DNA of 64,000 nt from Mycolicibacterium lutetiense. Its GTDB lineage: Bacteria > Actinomycetota > Actinomycetes > Mycobacteriales > Mycobacteriaceae. The notes beneath the pieces are model-generated. The model saw only the letters and a program-made list of their open reading frames with translations, was not told the origin of the DNA and ran no database searches. The DNA is taken from positions 930,001-994,000 of the forward strand of contig NZ_JAGIOP010000001.1 in the NCBI RefSeq assembly GCF_017876775.1, given 5' to 3'. Below are positions 51,274 through 60,398 of the stretch, one piece after another. A program made the translations under genes and the position numbers. How positions within the stretch are numbered: the first letter of the stretch is position 1; the number at the start of each line of letters is the position of its first letter.

Positions 51274-52404
51274 GTGACAACGAAAGAATCGTTACCGCCC
51301 GAGACGAAGGCCGACCGTCCTGCGCGCAAGAGGGCGAACTGGGGCCGGTGGATTGCGTTGTTCGGATGGCTGGGCTTCTGGGGGATGTTCCTCTCCGTGG
51401 CGCGGACGGACGTCCACCCGCGCGTGGCCAACCCGAACATCGAAGGGCGTCCGCGTCCGGTTGAGTTTCTGACGGCATTTGATCACTGGCAGGTCATCCC
51501 GCAGGTCGGCGCCCTGTTCATGGTTGTGGTGCTGACGATCGTGTTTATCCGTGCCTGGCGGCGCAATCCCGGCAGCCCGGTGCTCTTGATGGTGTTGGTC
51601 ACGACAGTGATCGTGTGGCAGGACCCGATCATGAATTGGGCGCCCTACGCGGTGTACAACCCGGCGTTGGTGCACTGGCCGGAGAACTGGCCGCTGATCA
51701 TGATGTCGCCGACGGTCGAACCGTTCATCGTGTTCGGGTACGTGACGTTCTACTTCGGCCCCTACTTCCCGGCCATCTGGCTTCTGCGCAAGTGGCAGGC
51801 CAAACGCGGTCCGGAAGCGTTCGTCAGCAGGCATCCACTGATCAGCCTGGGCGGCTTGGTGTTGGTGATCGGCTTCATCTTCGACGCCTTCCTCGAGGTC
51901 AGCTTGGTGCGGACCGGTCTGTACATCTACTCCCAGGCAATCCCGTTCGGCACATTGTTTCCCGGCAGCACCTTCCAATTCCCGTTGATCTGGGAGTCGC
52001 TGGCGGTGACCTTCGTGATGATTCCGGCGGCGATCCTGGTCTACCGCGACGACACGGGCAAAGCGGTGGCGGAGAAGCTCGCCGCGAAGGCCAGGCTGTT
52101 CCCGAAAAAGCCGGTGCTCGGCACGTTCCTGGTGATGTTCGCGATCGTCAACGTTGCGTACTTCGCCTACGGAAGCTGGTTTTGGGCCATCAAGGCCAGC
52201 GGGCTGGCCACCTCAGTCGCCTGCCCGTGGCCGTATCCAGAGGCGAAGATCTACGACCCGCAGGGGTATTACCGGGCGAACGGAGCCGAGGGGCCGTACT
52301 CGGTGGGCAAATGGTCCACCTGGCAGCAGGGGCCGTCCCGCAACCCTGATGTCGAGTTGGGTTCGAAGAGCGATCGGTGCGCACCGGAGAACCAGAATGG
52401 CTGA
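51274..52404 (+). CDS. AveC-like multi-spanning membrane protein
   Basis: This 376-residue protein has about seven hydrophobic segments (25-43, 78-93, 102-116, 148-171, 189-211, 239-257, 282-301). The conserved parts WQDPIMNWAPYAVYNP, NWPLIMMSPTVEPFIVFGYV and SLVRTGLYIYSQAIP resemble the AveC spirocyclase family as I recall it (the avermectin spiroketal cyclase/dehydratase). The protein at 58345 shares the same motifs. Mycobacterial members have no known role. The GTG start is 1 nt after the binding-protein stop, with GGGGAGG upstream; the end overlaps the SDR start by 8 nt. Confidence 0.7.
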   Translation: MTTKESLPPETKADRPARKRANWGRWIALFGWLGFWGMFLSVARTDVHPRVANPNIEGRPRPVEFLTAFDHWQVIPQVGALFMVVVLTIVFIRAWRRNPGSPVLLMVLVTTVIVWQDPIMNWAPYAVYNPALVHWPENWPLIMMSPTVEPFIVFGYVTFYFGPYFPAIWLLRKWQAKRGPEAFVSRHPLISLGGLVLVIGFIFDAFLEVSLVRTGLYIYSQAIPFGTLFPGSTFQFPLIWESLAVTFVMIPAAILVYRDDTGKAVAEKLAAKARLFPKKPVLGTFLVMFAIVNVAYFAYGSWFWAIKASGLATSVACPWPYPEAKIYDPQGYYRANGAEGPYSVGKWSTWQQGPSRNPDVELGSKSDRCAPENQNG

Positions 52405-53287
52405 GCCCCGAACGGTGGTCGTCACCGGGGCATCCCGCGGGCTCGGCTTCGCCTCGACCGCACGCCTTTATCGCGAGGGGTGGCGCGTGGTCGCGGCGAT
52501 GCGCACCCCGGACCGTGGAATGGCGCTGCTGCGCGAGGCGACCGGAGCCGGTCAAGACGACGACAGGCTGATCGGGATCCAGCTCGACCTCACCGACGGG
52601 GCCTCGATCACCGCGGCCGCCAAGGCGATCGAGGAGACCGTCGGTGCACCGTATGCCTTGGTGCACAATGCCGGCATCTCAGCGGCAGGAATGGTCGAGG
52701 AGGCGTCGTCCGATCTCTGGGAACGCATGTTCGCGACGAATGTCTTCGGTCCGGTGGCGCTCACCAAGGCGCTGTTGCCAGCCATGCGCGCGGCCGGTCG
52801 TGGCCGCATCGTCCTCATCTCGAGTGCGGCGGGTGTACGCGGAATGCCGGCGACCGCACCGTATTCGGCAGTCAAGGGTGCACTGGAACGGTGGGGCGAA
52901 GCGATGGCGGGGGAGATTGCGCCATTCGGCATCGGCGTCACCATTCTGGTCACCGGCACATACGACACCGAAATCATCACCGACGCGGGGACGACAGACG
53001 ACCGGGACATGGACGGCCCCTACGCCCCCCATCACCGCACAATGGACAAACGGGGCCGGGCCATGATGAAGCGTGCCGCGCGCTCGCCCGAGGAGTTCGC
53101 CGTCGGTCTGGCGAAGGCGCTCAACAGCTCGAAGCCCTTCGTCAAGACCTCTGTCGGGCCTGATGCCCGAATGTTGTTGCTCGCCAACCGAATGCTTCCG
53201 GCTGCGGCCCTGCATCAGATGACCCGTCTGATGATGGGAATCCCGCGGTTCGGGGCGCTCCGAAGAGAAGGCGCAGACCATGGCTGA
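52397..53287 (+). CDS. Short-chain dehydrogenase/reductase
   Basis: This 296-residue SDR has VVTGASRGLGFASTARLY near residue 8, the catalytic Ser in ISSAAG and the YSAVK pair. Its C-terminus is about 45 residues longer than a classical SDR and contains RMMKRAARSPEE-like sequence and a hydrophobic end (MLLLANRMLPAAALHQM), as in retinol-dehydrogenase-like SDRs. It overlaps both neighbours (8 nt each), so expression is coupled to the AveC-like protein and the aldehyde dehydrogenase. An alcohol-to-aldehyde step before the ALDH is a reasonable inference. Confidence 0.9.
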   Translation: MAEPRTVVVTGASRGLGFASTARLYREGWRVVAAMRTPDRGMALLREATGAGQDDDRLIGIQLDLTDGASITAAAKAIEETVGAPYALVHNAGISAAGMVEEASSDLWERMFATNVFGPVALTKALLPAMRAAGRGRIVLISSAAGVRGMPATAPYSAVKGALERWGEAMAGEIAPFGIGVTILVTGTYDTEIITDAGTTDDRDMDGPYAPHHRTMDKRGRAMMKRAARSPEEFAVGLAKALNSSKPFVKTSVGPDARMLLLANRMLPAAALHQMTRLMMGIPRFGALRREGADHG

Positions 53288-54758
53288 CTTCGAGTCCAGG
53301 ATGCTGATCGACGGCAAGCTCGTCGACGGCGGGGCCGGCACGTTCACCAATATCAACCCGGCGAACGAAGCGGTTCTCGGTGAGGTCTCGGATGCCTCGA
53401 AGGCCGATATGAACCGGGCCATCGATGCCGCTCGACGGTCATTTGACGAGACAGATTGGTCGACCGACCACCAGCTCCGCAAGCGTTGCCTGGAACAACT
53501 GCACGAGGCCATCGAAGGCGAGTTGGAGGAGTTGCGTGAGGAACTCATCGCCGAGGTCGGTGCACCGCGTGCGGTGACGCACGGCCCCCAACTCGATGCA
53601 CCGCTCGCCGACGGGCTCAAATACCCGGCCCGGCTCATCGAAGAATTCCCCTGGGAGACAGATCTCGGCGACACCGTCGTATCCGTCACCGGGGTGAACA
53701 CCACGCGCAAGGTGTGGCATGAGCCGGTCGGCGTGGTCGGTGCGATCACGCCGTGGAACTTTCCGTTCGAGGTCACCATCAACAAGCTGGGACAGGCATT
53801 GGCGACTGGCAACACGGTCGTACTGAAGCCGGCGCCGGACACCCCGTTCAATGCCACGCGCCTGGGCCGGCTCATCGCCGAGAACACCGACATCCCCGCA
53901 GGTGTGGTGAACGTGGTGACCGCATCGGATCATCTTGTCGGCGAGGAACTCACGCTGTCCCGCAAGGTCGACATGATCTCGTTCACCGGCTCCACGACCG
54001 TGGGTAAGCGGATTATGGAAAAGGGTGCCGCGACGATGAAGCGGTTGTTCCTCGAACTCGGTGGCAAGTCGGCGACGATCGTGCTGGAGGACTTGGATGA
54101 CGCAGCGTTCAACTCGGCATGTTTAATCGGCATCGGCCCGCTGATGCACGCCGGGCAGGGCTGCGCCACACCCACCCGGATGCTGCTGCCGCGATCCCGC
54201 TATGACGAAGGCGTCACGATCCTCAAGGCCATCTACGAGAACATCGGCGCCGGTGACCCGCAGGACCCGGGCACCCTCTGTGGTCCGGTCATCTCGGCCA
54301 AGCAGCAGTCCCGCATTCTCGGCTACATCAGGAAAGGCGTCGACGAGGGCGCCACGATGCTCGTCGGCAGCATGGAGGCCCCCACGCAGTTCGACAAGGG
54401 ATTCTGGGTCAACCCAACCCTTTTCATCGATGTGGACAACTCGATGACCATTGCGCAGGAGGAGATCTTCGGTCCTGTCCTCGTGGTCATCCCCTACGAG
54501 GACGAAGAGGACGCGATCCGGATCGCCAACGACAGCGCCTACGGACTCGCCGGCAATGTCATGTCGGGTTCGCTGGAACGTTCGCTCGCCGTGGCGCGTC
54601 GGCTTCGCGCCGGGTTCATCGGGCTCAACGGCACCGCGGGTTACGGCGCAGATACACCGTTCGGCGGCTACAAGGACAGCGGTGTCGGGCGTCAGAACGG
54701 CCTCGCGGGATTCGGCCAGTACACCGAGATCAAGTCTGTCGCTTACCCAGCCCTCTAG
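53280..54758 (+). CDS. Aldehyde dehydrogenase
   Basis: This 492-residue NAD(P)-dependent aldehyde dehydrogenase has GAITPWNFPFEVTINKLGQA, the nucleotide-binding SFTGSTTVGKRIM, the catalytic Glu in LELGGKSA and the catalytic Cys in HAGQGCATPTR. It ends PFGGYKDSGVGRQNG. It oxidises an aldehyde to the acid in the cytosol. ATG 53280 overlaps the SDR end by 8 nt. The next gene, a P450, starts 25 nt after it with a strong AAGGAGG. The SDR and ALDH likely oxidise an alcohol that a P450 introduces. Confidence 0.94.
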   Translation: MADFESRMLIDGKLVDGGAGTFTNINPANEAVLGEVSDASKADMNRAIDAARRSFDETDWSTDHQLRKRCLEQLHEAIEGELEELREELIAEVGAPRAVTHGPQLDAPLADGLKYPARLIEEFPWETDLGDTVVSVTGVNTTRKVWHEPVGVVGAITPWNFPFEVTINKLGQALATGNTVVLKPAPDTPFNATRLGRLIAENTDIPAGVVNVVTASDHLVGEELTLSRKVDMISFTGSTTVGKRIMEKGAATMKRLFLELGGKSATIVLEDLDDAAFNSACLIGIGPLMHAGQGCATPTRMLLPRSRYDEGVTILKAIYENIGAGDPQDPGTLCGPVISAKQQSRILGYIRKGVDEGATMLVGSMEAPTQFDKGFWVNPTLFIDVDNSMTIAQEEIFGPVLVVIPYEDEEDAIRIANDSAYGLAGNVMSGSLERSLAVARRLRAGFIGLNGTAGYGADTPFGGYKDSGVGRQNGLAGFGQYTEIKSVAYPAL

Positions 54759-54783
54759 CGACAACAGTCTTAAGGAGGAAGCT

Positions 54784-56004
54784 TTGCCCCAGTTATTTGA
54801 AGACCTGGAGGATTTCGGATCCTTCGACGATGCCGTGTCCGGTGACGTCCGGGACCCCTACCCGGAGCTCGCCAGGCTTCGGCGTGAGGAACCGATCCAG
54901 CGGATCGACGTGTCTGCGATGCCAGGGGAGGAGGGCAAGCCCGTCTTCATCGTGTATCGCTACGAGGACGCGCAACAGATGTTGCGAGACAATCTGACCT
55001 TCTCGTCGTCCGGGGTCATCGCAGCGTTCGGTCCGGTGCTCGGTGAGCGGGTCATGCTGGGCATGGACGAACCGGTGCACGGCCGCCTGCGTTCGTTGGT
55101 GTCGAAGGCATTTTCGCAAAAAGCTTTGATGCGTTGGCAAGACGAACTGGTGGGTCGCGTCGGCAAGGAGCTCATCGACAAGTTCGCATCCGACGGCAAG
55201 GCCGACCTGGTCAAGCAATTCACCTTCGACTATCCGAGCCGGATCATCGCAGGCTTGCTCGGATTGCCCGAAGAGGATTATCCGCAGTTCCAGCGGTGGT
55301 CCATCTCACTGCTGAGTTGGATCATGAACCCGGAGCGCGGGTTGGCGGCATCGGCTGCGCTCTGCGAGTACTTCGCGCCGATCCTGCAGGCCCGCCGCGT
55401 CGAGCCGAAGGAAGACATGATCAGCCTCCTCGCCGAGGCCGAGATCGACGGAGAGAAGCTGACCGACGAGGAGATCTTCTCGTTCCTGCGGCTGCTGTTG
55501 CCGGCCGGCGTGGAGACCACGTACCGGTCATTGGGGAACCTGCTGTTCGCGTTGCTCACGGACACAACGCAACTGGAAGCCATCCGGGCCGACCGGTCGC
55601 TGCTGCCACAGGCCATCGAGGAAGCGGTGCGCTGGAACCCGCCGCTGCTGACCATCACCCGCACTGCCACCTGCGATACCCAACTCGCGGGTGTCCCGAT
55701 CCCCGAGGGATCGTCGGTCATGCCGATGCTCGGTTCGGCGAACCGGCAGGAGGACCGGTGGGAGAACCCGGACGAGTTCGACATCTTCCGTACGCCCAAG
55801 GGGAACCTCGGGTGGGGTTACGGGGTACACGTATGCCTGGGCATGCACCTGGCGCGGCTCGAAATGCGCACCGCCGTCAACCTTCTGCTGGACCGGTTAC
55901 CCAACCTGCGGACGGACCCGGACGGCGACGATCCGCACATTCGTGGCCAGATATTCCGTTCGCCGACCTCCGTGCCGGTCCTGTTCGACGCGTCAGGAGC
56001 CTGA
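54784..56004 (+). CDS. Cytochrome P450
   Basis: This 406-residue P450 has haem loop WGYGVHVCLG (Cys351), I-helix PAGVETTYRS and ExxR in EEAVRWNP. The first haem-loop residue is Trp where Phe is usual. In the I-helix the acidic residue and Thr (GVETTYR) are present. The TTG start has AAGGAGG 6 nt upstream. It is distinct from the PLYYN and KRLKENED groups in this window. It sits 1 nt before another P450, so two hydroxylations in succession or alternate substrates are possible. Confidence 0.93.
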   Translation: MPQLFEDLEDFGSFDDAVSGDVRDPYPELARLRREEPIQRIDVSAMPGEEGKPVFIVYRYEDAQQMLRDNLTFSSSGVIAAFGPVLGERVMLGMDEPVHGRLRSLVSKAFSQKALMRWQDELVGRVGKELIDKFASDGKADLVKQFTFDYPSRIIAGLLGLPEEDYPQFQRWSISLLSWIMNPERGLAASAALCEYFAPILQARRVEPKEDMISLLAEAEIDGEKLTDEEIFSFLRLLLPAGVETTYRSLGNLLFALLTDTTQLEAIRADRSLLPQAIEEAVRWNPPLLTITRTATCDTQLAGVPIPEGSSVMPMLGSANRQEDRWENPDEFDIFRTPKGNLGWGYGVHVCLGMHLARLEMRTAVNLLLDRLPNLRTDPDGDDPHIRGQIFRSPTSVPVLFDASGA

Positions 56005-56005
56005 G

Positions 56006-57274
56006 ATGACCGATTTCGAGGCGGTGGACTTCTTCACCGACGAGTCCCTGGTGCCCGACCCCTATCCATATTTTGATCACCTGCGGTCCAAATGCCCGGT
56101 GACCCAGGCGACGCCGTTCAACGTCCTGACCGTCACCGGTTACGACGAGGCGCTGGCCGTGTACAAGGATCCGGCGTTCTCGTCGTGCGTGTCGGTGGCC
56201 GGCCCGTTCTCCGGACTGCCGTTCGGGCCGGGGGACAGTGACGACGTCACCGAGCTGATCGAGGAGCACCGGCTCGCGGTCCCGATGAGCGAACACATCA
56301 CCTCGCAGGATCCCCCGCTGCATACGCGCACCCGCGGCCTGATGAACAAGCTGATCACCCCCAAGCGCCTCAAAGAAAACGAAGACTTCATGTGGCGGCT
56401 GGCCGACCTGCAGCTCGACACGTTCATCGACAAGGGCGGCTGCGAATTTCTCGCCGACTACGCGAAGCCGTTCTCCCTGCTGGTCATTGCCGATCTGCTG
56501 GGTGTCCCCGCCGAAGATCACGAGGAGTTCAAGGCGGTGTTCGCCCTGGAGACCGTCGGTGAGCTCGGCAAGGAGGCGCCGACCACGCACAACCCGCTGC
56601 AGTGGCTCAACGACAAGTTCTACGCCTATATCGAGGATCGCAGGCGCGCGCCACGTGACGATGTGCTGACCGGGCTGGCGCTGGCCAAGTACGAGGACGG
56701 TTCGACACCCGAGATCGACGATGTGATGAACCTGTCCACCTTCCTGTTTGCCGCAGGCACCGAGACCACGACAAAACTTGTGAGCTCGGCCGTCCGCTTC
56801 ATCGGGGACAACCCCGGATTCGAGAAGCTGCTGCGCGAGGACCGCAGCAAGATACCGGCCTTCCTCGAGGAGACCCTGCGGTTGGAAAGCCCGGTCAAAT
56901 CACACTTCCGGATGGCCGGCAAGACGACCCGCATCGGTGATGTCGAGGTACCGGCCGGAACGACCGTCATGGTACTTCCGGGCGCGTGCAACCGTGATGA
57001 GCGGAAGTTCGCTGACCCCAACATATTTCAGACTGACCGAGCCAACGTGCGGGAGCAGATCGCCTTCATCCGCGGTGTCCACTCCTGCCCAGGTGCCCCA
57101 CTGGCCAGAGCCGAGGGCCGCATCTCGCTCAATCGGATCTTGGACCGGATGTCCGACATCACGATTTCCACCGAGCACCACGGCCCGGCCGACAACCGCA
57201 ACTACGCCTACGAACCCACGTTCATCATGCGCGGGCTCAGCACTCTCCACATCACCTTCACACCCCTCGACTGA
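56006..57274 (+). CDS. Cytochrome P450
   Basis: This 422-residue P450 has haem loop FIRGVHSCPG (Cys361), I-helix AAGTETTTKL and ExxR in EETLRLES. It shares FFTDESLVPDPYPYFDHLR and LITPKRLKENEDFMW with the P450 at 27554, so these are paralogues in two operons. The ATG is 1 nt after the previous P450 stop. No ferredoxin is in this operon, unlike the 27554 copy, so it may borrow that ferredoxin. Confidence 0.94.
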   Translation: MTDFEAVDFFTDESLVPDPYPYFDHLRSKCPVTQATPFNVLTVTGYDEALAVYKDPAFSSCVSVAGPFSGLPFGPGDSDDVTELIEEHRLAVPMSEHITSQDPPLHTRTRGLMNKLITPKRLKENEDFMWRLADLQLDTFIDKGGCEFLADYAKPFSLLVIADLLGVPAEDHEEFKAVFALETVGELGKEAPTTHNPLQWLNDKFYAYIEDRRRAPRDDVLTGLALAKYEDGSTPEIDDVMNLSTFLFAAGTETTTKLVSSAVRFIGDNPGFEKLLREDRSKIPAFLEETLRLESPVKSHFRMAGKTTRIGDVEVPAGTTVMVLPGACNRDERKFADPNIFQTDRANVREQIAFIRGVHSCPGAPLARAEGRISLNRILDRMSDITISTEHHGPADNRNYAYEPTFIMRGLSTLHITFTPLD

Positions 57275-57302
57275 CACTGCGAGCAGAGAAAAGGAGCACC
57301 CA

Positions 57303-58178
57303 ATGGCCGGAAAGCTCGATGGCAAGGTCGCCTTCATCACCGGAGCCGCGCGAGGCCAGGGCCGCGCGCATGCGGTGGCGATGGCCAAGGAGGGCGCCGA
57401 CATCATCGCGGTCGACATCTGCCGTGACATCCCCTCCAACCCCTACCCGTTGGCCACCCCCGAAGACCTGGCCGAGACCGAGCGCAAGATCAAAGAACTC
57501 GGGCGGCGCGTCGTGGCGCGGGTCGCCGATGTCCGCGAGCGGCACGAGTTGCGTGACGCAGTCGAAGCCGGGATCGCCGACCTCGGAAAGATCGACATCG
57601 TCGTGGCCAATGCGGGCATCCTGCCGATGGCGATGGGCAATCCCGATCCGATGGGCTTTGTCGACGCCTCCGATGTCGACCTGCTCGGTGTGATGAACAC
57701 CGTCGCGGTAGCGATCCCACACCTGCCCGACGGCGCATCGATCATCGTCACCGGGTCCACCGCGGGCATGATCCGTGGCACCACCACCAGTCCCGACATG
57801 GGGCCGGGTGGCGCCGGGTACGGCTGGAGCAAGCGCATCGTGATGGAGTACGTCGACGAAATGTGTCTTCACCTGGCGCCGAGGATGATCCGGGTCAACG
57901 CCATCCACCCGACCAACTGCAACACCCACCTGCTGCAGAACGAGGGCATGTACGGGGTGTTCCGCCCCGATCTCAAGGCCGCGGGCAAGACCGCCACCCG
58001 CGAAGACGCCGAACCGCTGTTCAACCTGTTCCAGGCCATGCCGATTCCGTACATCGAACCGGAGGACATGGCCAATCTCGGGGTATTCCTGGCCGGCGAG
58101 GAAAGCCGCTACATCACCGGACAGCACATCCGCGTCGACGCCGGTTCACTGCTCAAATGGCCCAACGGACCGCAATAG
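57303..58178 (+). CDS. Mycofactocin-coupled SDR
   Basis: This 291-residue SDR has the group signature VAFITGAARGQGRAHAVAMA, ADIIAVDIC followed by the extra stretch with LATPEDLAET, NCNTHLLQNEGMYGVFRPDL and the YxxxK pair (GYGWSKR). The insert is what allows these SDRs to hold NAD tightly; electrons are then passed to mycofactocin rather than free NAD. It oxidises a secondary or primary alcohol. It lies 28 nt after the P450, preceded by AAAGGAG, and is followed by a tiny membrane-protein gene. Confidence 0.92.
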   Translation: MAGKLDGKVAFITGAARGQGRAHAVAMAKEGADIIAVDICRDIPSNPYPLATPEDLAETERKIKELGRRVVARVADVRERHELRDAVEAGIADLGKIDIVVANAGILPMAMGNPDPMGFVDASDVDLLGVMNTVAVAIPHLPDGASIIVTGSTAGMIRGTTTSPDMGPGGAGYGWSKRIVMEYVDEMCLHLAPRMIRVNAIHPTNCNTHLLQNEGMYGVFRPDLKAAGKTATREDAEPLFNLFQAMPIPYIEPEDMANLGVFLAGEESRYITGQHIRVDAGSLLKWPNGPQ

Positions 58179-58210
58179 ACCCTGAAACGTCGTATCCCGA
58201 GGAGGTGGCA

Positions 58211-58348
58211 GTGGGCGCAATCATCATGTTGGGCACCCTGTTTGGCCTGATTGTCCTGATCGTCGGCCTGGTGCTGCATTTCGATCCGGAGGCGCGTCGC
58301 ACACCGCCCGGGCCGCAGCCCGGATCGGGGCCGGAGGTGGGCCGGTGA
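58211..58348 (+). CDS. Small single-pass membrane protein, 45 aa
   Basis: It is one hydrophobic helix (AIIMLGTLFGLIVLIVGLVL, about residues 3-22) followed by a polar Pro/Gly-rich tail. GTG 58211 has GGAGG 5 nt upstream, and its stop overlaps the start of the AveC-like gene by 4 nt (GTGA). This coupling suggests it is a partner or assembly factor of that membrane protein. I know of no family for it. Confidence 0.72.
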   Translation: MGAIIMLGTLFGLIVLIVGLVLHFDPEARRTPPGPQPGSGPEVGR

Positions 58349-59127
58349 GCGTGCAGTTCCTGATCAACGCCGGAGTGGCATTCGCCTACATCAGCGGCCT
58401 GGGGTTTCTGGCCGTCGGCGTCTACCTGAGCGTGCGCCGCGGGCGGCTGCACCCCTTGCTGCTGTTGTGCATCTCGGCGCTCTCGTTCTCCTGGATCGAG
58501 GCCCCGTACGACTGGGCGGTGTATGCGCAGTTCCCGCCGGAACTCCCGCGGATGCCTTCCTGGTGGCCGCTCAACATGACCTGGGGCGGTGGGTTGCCCT
58601 CGGCGGTTCCGGTCGGCTACATGGGGTATTTCGTCCTGCCGGCGATCATCGGTGCGGCACTGGGCCGTTGGGCATGCCGGAAGTGGAACTGGCGTCGACC
58701 ACAGACCCTCCTCGGGGTGGGCTTCGCCGTGGGGTTCCTGTGGGCGTTGTTCTTCAACGCGATCATCGGTGCGCGGCTCGGCCTGTTCTACTACGGCTAT
58801 GTGATCGAGGGCCTGGGGCTGTGGGAAGGGACCAAACACCAGTATCCGATCTACGACGCCATCGCGATGGGCCTGCAGATGATGGTGTTCACCTATCTGT
58901 TGGGGCGCACTGATTCCGAGGGCCGCAACGTGATCGAGATATGGGCCGACAAGATCTCGACGACCCGGCTGCAGTCGGGTGTGCTGTCGGTGTTCGCCGT
59001 GATCGTGGTCGGACACGTGGTCTACGCCTCGGTTTTCGCGCCGCACCTGGTCACCAAGCTCGGCGGGTGGGTGACCGCGGGGCCCACCGAGCAGTACTAC
59101 CCCGGGGTGCCGAATCAGCCCAGGTAA
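58345..59127 (+). CDS. AveC-like multi-spanning membrane protein
   Basis: This 260-residue protein has about six hydrophobic segments (8-30, 36-51, 87-110, 121-146, 170-187, 210-230). IEAPYDWAVYAQFPP, SWWPLNMTWGGGLP and ARLGLFYYGYVIEG align by eye with the corresponding segments of the protein at 51274, so they are related. It lacks that protein's long N- and C-terminal parts. The GTG start overlaps the small membrane-protein stop. The P450 that follows starts 52 nt downstream. AveC homologues close or reshape polyketide rings; here a lipid substrate in the membrane is only a guess. Confidence 0.68.
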   Translation: MSVQFLINAGVAFAYISGLGFLAVGVYLSVRRGRLHPLLLLCISALSFSWIEAPYDWAVYAQFPPELPRMPSWWPLNMTWGGGLPSAVPVGYMGYFVLPAIIGAALGRWACRKWNWRRPQTLLGVGFAVGFLWALFFNAIIGARLGLFYYGYVIEGLGLWEGTKHQYPIYDAIAMGLQMMVFTYLLGRTDSEGRNVIEIWADKISTTRLQSGVLSVFAVIVVGHVVYASVFAPHLVTKLGGWVTAGPTEQYYPGVPNQPR

Positions 59128-59179
59128 CACCCTGTAGTGAATCGCCACGCACACAGCATGATTGGAAGGCAGGACCAGG

Positions 59180-60376
59180 GTGACGGTCGACCCGGCGGTG
59201 GAGTTGTATTACGACCCCTTCGATTTCACGATTGATGACGATCCGTATCCGATCTGGCGACGCATGCGTCGAGAAGCTCCGCTGTACTACAACGACAGGT
59301 ACAACTTCTACGCGCTGAGCCGCTACGACGACGTGGTCAAGGCCCTGCCCGATTGGGAGACGTACCGGTCGGGTCGGGGCACGACCGCGGACATCCTGTT
59401 CAGCGGTATCGAGGTGCCGCCGGGCATCCTGCTGTTCGAGGACCCACCGCTGCATGACCTGCACCGGCGTCTGCTGTCGCGCGTCTTCACGCCCCGGCGC
59501 ATGCTGGCCGTCGAAGGTCTGGTGCGTGGATTCTGTTCTCGCGCACTGGATCCACTGATGAACAGCGACGGGTTCGATTTCGTCGCCGATCTTGGCGCGT
59601 TCATGCCGATGCGAACCATCGGGTACTTGCTCGGGATTCCCGAGGAGGGGCAGGAGAAGATCCGTGACCGCACCGACAGGAACATCTCGGTCGGGAATGA
59701 GGCCGGGGACGTCAGTGCCACGGTTTTCGCCGAGTCTCTCGCAGAGTTCGCCGAGTACATCGAGTGGCGGGCAAGTCATCCTTCCGATGACTTGATGACC
59801 GAACTGCTCAACGCAGAGGTGGAGGAGCCGGACGGTTCGCGGCGCCACCTGGACCGCACCGAAGTTCTCGCCTACACGGCCATGATCGCCGGCGCGGGCG
59901 GAGAAACCACGGCCCGGCTCATCGGTTTCATGGGGCAGTTGCTCGGTGAGCACCCCGACCAACGCCGTGAACTCGCCGCCGATCCGTCGTTGATCCCCTC
60001 GGCAGTGGAGGAGACACTGCGCTTCGAACCGCCGTCACCCGTGCAGGCGCGTTACGTGGCGCGCGATGTCGAACTGTACGGGCAGACCGTGGCCGAGGGG
60101 TCCTACCTGCTGCTGCTCAACGGCTCGGCCAACCGGGACGACACCCGGTACACCGATCCGGACCGCTATGACATCCACCGCAAGGACAGCCATCTCAGCT
60201 TCGGTCAGGGCCTGCATTTCTGTCTCGGCTCGGCGTTGGCGCGGCTTGAGGCGCGGGTGGCCTTCGAAGAGGTCTTGAAGCGGTGGACCGACTGGGAGGT
60301 CGATCACGAACACACGACCATGGCCCACACCTCAAGCGTGCGTGGTTGGGCGCGGATGCCGGTCAAGACCCGCTGA
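59180..60376 (+). CDS. Cytochrome P450
   Basis: This 398-residue P450 has haem loop FGQGLHFCLG (Cys348), I-helix GAGGETTARL and ExxR in EETLRFEP. It shares APLYYNDRYNFYALSR and the overall layout with the P450s at 5824 and 17960. In the I-helix Gly precedes Glu. The GTG 59180 start gives the same N-terminal length as the paralogues, with GGAAGG upstream. It is the last gene of the plus-strand cluster and is convergent with the haemophore-like gene. Confidence 0.94.
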   Translation: MTVDPAVELYYDPFDFTIDDDPYPIWRRMRREAPLYYNDRYNFYALSRYDDVVKALPDWETYRSGRGTTADILFSGIEVPPGILLFEDPPLHDLHRRLLSRVFTPRRMLAVEGLVRGFCSRALDPLMNSDGFDFVADLGAFMPMRTIGYLLGIPEEGQEKIRDRTDRNISVGNEAGDVSATVFAESLAEFAEYIEWRASHPSDDLMTELLNAEVEEPDGSRRHLDRTEVLAYTAMIAGAGGETTARLIGFMGQLLGEHPDQRRELAADPSLIPSAVEETLRFEPPSPVQARYVARDVELYGQTVAEGSYLLLLNGSANRDDTRYTDPDRYDIHRKDSHLSFGQGLHFCLGSALARLEARVAFEEVLKRWTDWEVDHEHTTMAHTSSVRGWARMPVKTR

Positions 60377-60398
60377 CCCGGCATCCGCAGGTGAGCAA

